Source: Armatimonadota bacterium (GTDB lineage: Bacteria; Actinomycetota; Acidimicrobiia; Spongiisociales; UBA5794). From it: a DNA stretch of 6,208 nt. Positions 5,164 through 6,208 of this stretch are shown one piece after another. The notes below the pieces were generated by a model. The model ran no database searches. It saw nothing but the letters and a program-made list of their open reading frames with translations, and had not been told where the DNA came from. The DNA is taken from NCBI GenBank assembly GCA_008501565.1, contig QQUL01000228.1:1-6208 (forward strand), read 5' to 3'. Every line of letters starts with the position of its first letter. Within the stretch, counting starts at the first letter, position 1. A program made the position numbers and the translations under genes.

Positions 5164-6208
5164 CTACTCGTGGCCGTTGGGAGCAATCGCGACGGCCGAG
5201 AGTTTCGCACCATCGGCGAGATTCATGACCTTGACTCCCATCGAGTTGCGCCCGTACCGATTGATGGCGTTGACTTCCTGACGGATCAGGATCCCGTCCG
5301 AAGATGTGATCACCACCTCATCAGTATCGGCGACTGCACGTGCCGTGGCCAGGGGCCCGCGGGTTGAGACAATCTTGATGGCCTTGACGCCGAGCCCTCC
5401 GCGATGCTTGACCGGGAAGTCACTGATCATCGTTCGCTTTCCGAACCCTCCGGTGGTGAGGAGCAGGATTTCATCGGCTTCCTCTGCAATCGCGGCACCA
5501 ACGACATGATCACCGTCGCGCAATCGGATCCCGATGACACCCTGGGAGGCCCGCCCGGTTGGTCGCACCTCGTCCTCGCTGAAGCGGATGCCCTGACCGT
5601 CTTTCGTGAACATCATCAGATCGGATTCACCGTTCGTCTGCCGGACGGTGACGACCTCGTCGCCTTCCTTGAGATTGATGGCCACAAGAACCTGATTCCG
5701 GCTGTCGTAGTCGGAGAACTTGGACTTCTTGACCTGCCCGAACTTCGTGAACATCACCAGGTATCGGTTCGTTTCGTAATCTCGCGTGTCGATGATCGCC
5801 TCGACGACCTCGTCGGGTTCGAGCGGAAGCACGGACTGGATGAGGGACCCCTTCGCCGTTCGATCCTTCCGGGGGATCTCGTGGGCTCGAATGCGGTACA
5901 CCTTGCCCCGATTGGTGAAGAACAGCAGATAGGCATGCGCGGTCGTGTGGAGGAGATGCGTGACCACGTCATCGTCTCTGAGCCCAGCGCCCTTGACCCC
6001 CCGGCCGCCCCGTCCTTGGGTTCGGTATGCCGACGAAAGCACCGACTTGACATATCCGGCCGCTGACATGGACACGACCAGATCTTCATCGGCGATCAGG
6101 TCTTCGAGCGACATCGTGCCTTCGTCGGGAATGATGCGGCTCCGTCGGTTGTCAGCGAACTTCTCCTTGACCTCAGCGAGCTCTTCGCCGATGAGGGCCC
6201 GCCGCTTC
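5164..6208 (-). CDS. gyrA: DNA gyrase subunit A, C-terminal part (runs off window)
   Basis: GyrA is the breakage-reunion subunit of DNA gyrase (A2B2), which introduces negative supercoils using ATP. The 347 residues here open inside the coiled-coil end of the N-terminal domain (RALIGEELAEVKEKF, then RIIPDEG), run into SLEDLIADEDLVV, and continue through the C-terminal DNA-wrapping beta-pinwheel. Repeated blade motifs are visible, such as LLFFTNRGKVYRI, LVMFTKFGQVKKS, LMMFTKDGQGIRF, ILLLTTGGFGKRT and VVITSSDGILIRQ. The GyrA box, needed for DNA wrapping, is QGRGGRG at 5998-6018, which marks this as GyrA rather than ParC. The apparent ATG at 6114 is internal: the frame stays open to base 6208. 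The protein ends soon after the last blade (APNGHE) without the long acidic tail of E. coli GyrA. The catalytic tyrosine and quinolone-resistance region lie outside the window. gyrB is presumably further upstream. Confidence 0.97.
   Translation of the reverse strand, partial: KRRALIGEELAEVKEKFADNRRSRIIPDEGTMSLEDLIADEDLVVSMSAAGYVKSVLSSAYRTQGRGGRGVKGAGLRDDDVVTHLLHTTAHAYLLFFTNRGKVYRIRAHEIPRKDRTAKGSLIQSVLPLEPDEVVEAIIDTRDYETNRYLVMFTKFGQVKKSKFSDYDSRNQVLVAINLKEGDEVVTVRQTNGESDLMMFTKDGQGIRFSEDEVRPTGRASQGVIGIRLRDGDHVVGAAIAEEADEILLLTTGGFGKRTMISDFPVKHRGGLGVKAIKIVSTRGPLATARAVADTDEVVITSSDGILIRQEVNAINRYGRNSMGVKVMNLADGAKLSAVAIAPNGHE

Noticed and set aside
5404..6066. A long plus-strand frame (220 codons) opposite gyrA
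   Set aside because: It mirrors the well-conserved gyrA C-terminal domain. Long antisense frames are common in GC-rich genes; no domain or ribosome binding site supports it.
6112..6114. ATG at 6114 as the start of a short GyrA-like protein
   Set aside because: The frame stays open upstream to the window edge and encodes normal GyrA sequence (EELAEVKEKF, IIPDEG), so the methionine is internal.
1..6208. Mobile elements, tRNA genes, riboswitch (preQ1-type) or CRISPR array
   Set aside because: I looked for terminal inverted repeats, cloverleaf or CCA ends, a preQ1-like leader before the kinase/Qng1 pair and spaced repeats; none was convincing. The 104-bp gap before the kinase shows only short palindromes.

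Overview
The window looks like chromosomal DNA from a moderately high-GC actinobacterium. The main support is the right-hand end: gyrA followed on the same strand by a small DUF3566 membrane protein, an arrangement typical of Actinobacteria (compare Rv0006-Rv0007 of Mycobacterium tuberculosis). I cannot place it more finely; a non-mycobacterial, perhaps environmental lineage such as Acidimicrobiia is a guess. No tRNA, rRNA, insertion sequence, integrase or CRISPR array is visible, and the genes are tightly packed.

Left part (1-2481): an FtsX/MacB-type ABC permease runs leftward off the window. It is divergent, across a 181-bp spacer, from a histidine kinase and a NarL/LuxR-type response regulator that overlap by ATGA. 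This layout resembles the hrtBA/chrSA heme-export and heme-sensing locus of corynebacteria. The kinase has several membrane helices and no extracellular sensor domain. The spacer carries repeated CAACC/GGTTG elements, a good candidate operator, and a promoter-like hexamer placed for a leaderless kinase mRNA.

Middle part (2586-4519): a ribokinase-type PfkB sugar/nucleoside kinase overlaps by ATGA with a full-length DUF2419 protein. DUF2419 is the queuosine 5'-phosphate N-glycosidase (Qng1; human C9orf64/QNG1), which releases queuine for tRNA modification. Because Qng1 acts on the 5'-phosphate, a translationally coupled ribose-5-OH kinase is a natural candidate queuosine kinase, giving a two-step salvage route from queuosine through queuosine 5'-phosphate to queuine plus ribose 5-phosphate. 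This is the most interesting inference in the window.

Right part (4597-6208, minus strand): the DUF3566 membrane protein and the C-terminal part of gyrase subunit A, convergent with the queuosine module. The 77-bp convergent gap holds a 10-bp palindrome and a short degenerate 7-bp periodic array.
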